13,598 nt of DNA from Chloroflexota bacterium (GTDB lineage Bacteria; Chloroflexota; UBA6077), in the NCBI GenBank assembly GCA_021806765.1, contig JAJZQR010000135.1, forward strand, positions 1 to 13,598. The letters are read 5' to 3'. Shown here piece by piece: positions 13,523 to 13,598 of this stretch; position 1 is the stretch's first letter; every line of letters begins with the position of its first letter. Under the pieces are notes generated by a model, which worked only from the letters and a program-made list of their open reading frames with translations, had not been told where the DNA came from and ran no database searches. The position numbers and the translations under genes were made by a program.

Positions 13523-13598
13523 GTGGACCTCGCCATCATCCTGGACGATTCCCTCCCTCAGCCCCTCTACCGGCAGCTGTGGGAGGGGCTCAGGGAGG
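13523..13598 (+). CDS. pdxR: MocR/PdxR-type regulator, N-terminus only (cut by right edge)
   Basis: Twenty-five codons are in the window, starting at GTG 13523 behind GAGGAGGGG. The peptide VDLAIILDDSLPQPLYRQLW and the following EGLRE match the start of the GntR-type winged helix in MocR proteins, where a short N-terminal piece ending in PLYRQL-W/Y leads into helix 1. MocR proteins add a large aminotransferase-like domain that senses pyridoxal phosphate; that part is off the edge. Divergent placement against pdxS, with PdxR-like boxes between, makes PdxR the best guess. A plain GntR regulator cannot be excluded from so short a piece. The ATG at 13509 is out of frame and not the start. Confidence 0.72.
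   Translation, partial: MDLAIILDDSLPQPLYRQLWEGLRE

Noticed and set aside
1..13598. CRISPR array, insertion sequence, prophage or defence genes
   Set aside because: No regularly spaced repeats, transposase, integrase or phage-like proteins were seen on either strand.

Overview
The window reads as a bacterial chromosome with moderate to high GC and two transcription blocks. I cannot fix the taxon. Glycine/alanine-rich proteins, PdxS/PdxT vitamin B6 synthesis with a MocR-type regulator, a tungsten-type aldehyde oxidoreductase and a foldback intergenic repeat of the kind I associate with environmental Chloroflexota-like genomes would fit a Chloroflexota or a neighbouring (possibly thermophilic, partly anaerobic) lineage. 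That is a weak inference.

Left block (1-9391). A long minus-strand gene row starts at a FadR-type GntR regulator (8142) and continues as a DapA-family lyase, a lipoprotein solute-binding protein, two LIV-type permeases (LivH, LivM), two ABC ATPases (LivG, LivF), a LarA/DUF2088-type racemase homologue and the N-terminus of a DhaK-type kinase that runs off the left edge. Spacing is tight from livH onward (8-nt and 4-nt overlaps), so this looks like an operon. A D-2-hydroxyacid dehydrogenase is transcribed divergently from the regulator. Both promoters share one symmetric -10 element (8258-8270). Together the genes suggest uptake and catabolism of a hydroxylated or keto carboxylic acid: import by the ABC transporter, epimerisation by the LarA homologue, oxidation by the dehydrogenase, C-C cleavage or dehydration by the DapA homologue, and phosphorylation of a keto-sugar by the DhaK homologue. 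The substrate cannot be read from the sequence.

Right block (about 9560-13598). By eye this is richer in GC (sampled lines near 75% against 50-58% on the left). It holds a plus-strand pair, aldehyde:ferredoxin oxidoreductase and a MoaD/ThiS-like protein ending in Gly-Gly, behind a good sigma-70-type promoter. Convergent to these is pdxS-pdxT (pyridoxal phosphate synthase), and divergent from pdxS is the start of a MocR/PdxR-like regulator cut by the right edge. The pdxS/pdxR interval carries three copies of a PdxR-like box and an imperfect foldback repeat that forms the pdxS leader and can pair with the edge of its ribosome binding site.

Points of most interest: the composition of the left catabolic module; a Cys-to-His change at a predicted [4Fe-4S] ligand of the AOR; the shared palindromic -10 of the divergent promoters; and the pdxS leader structure.
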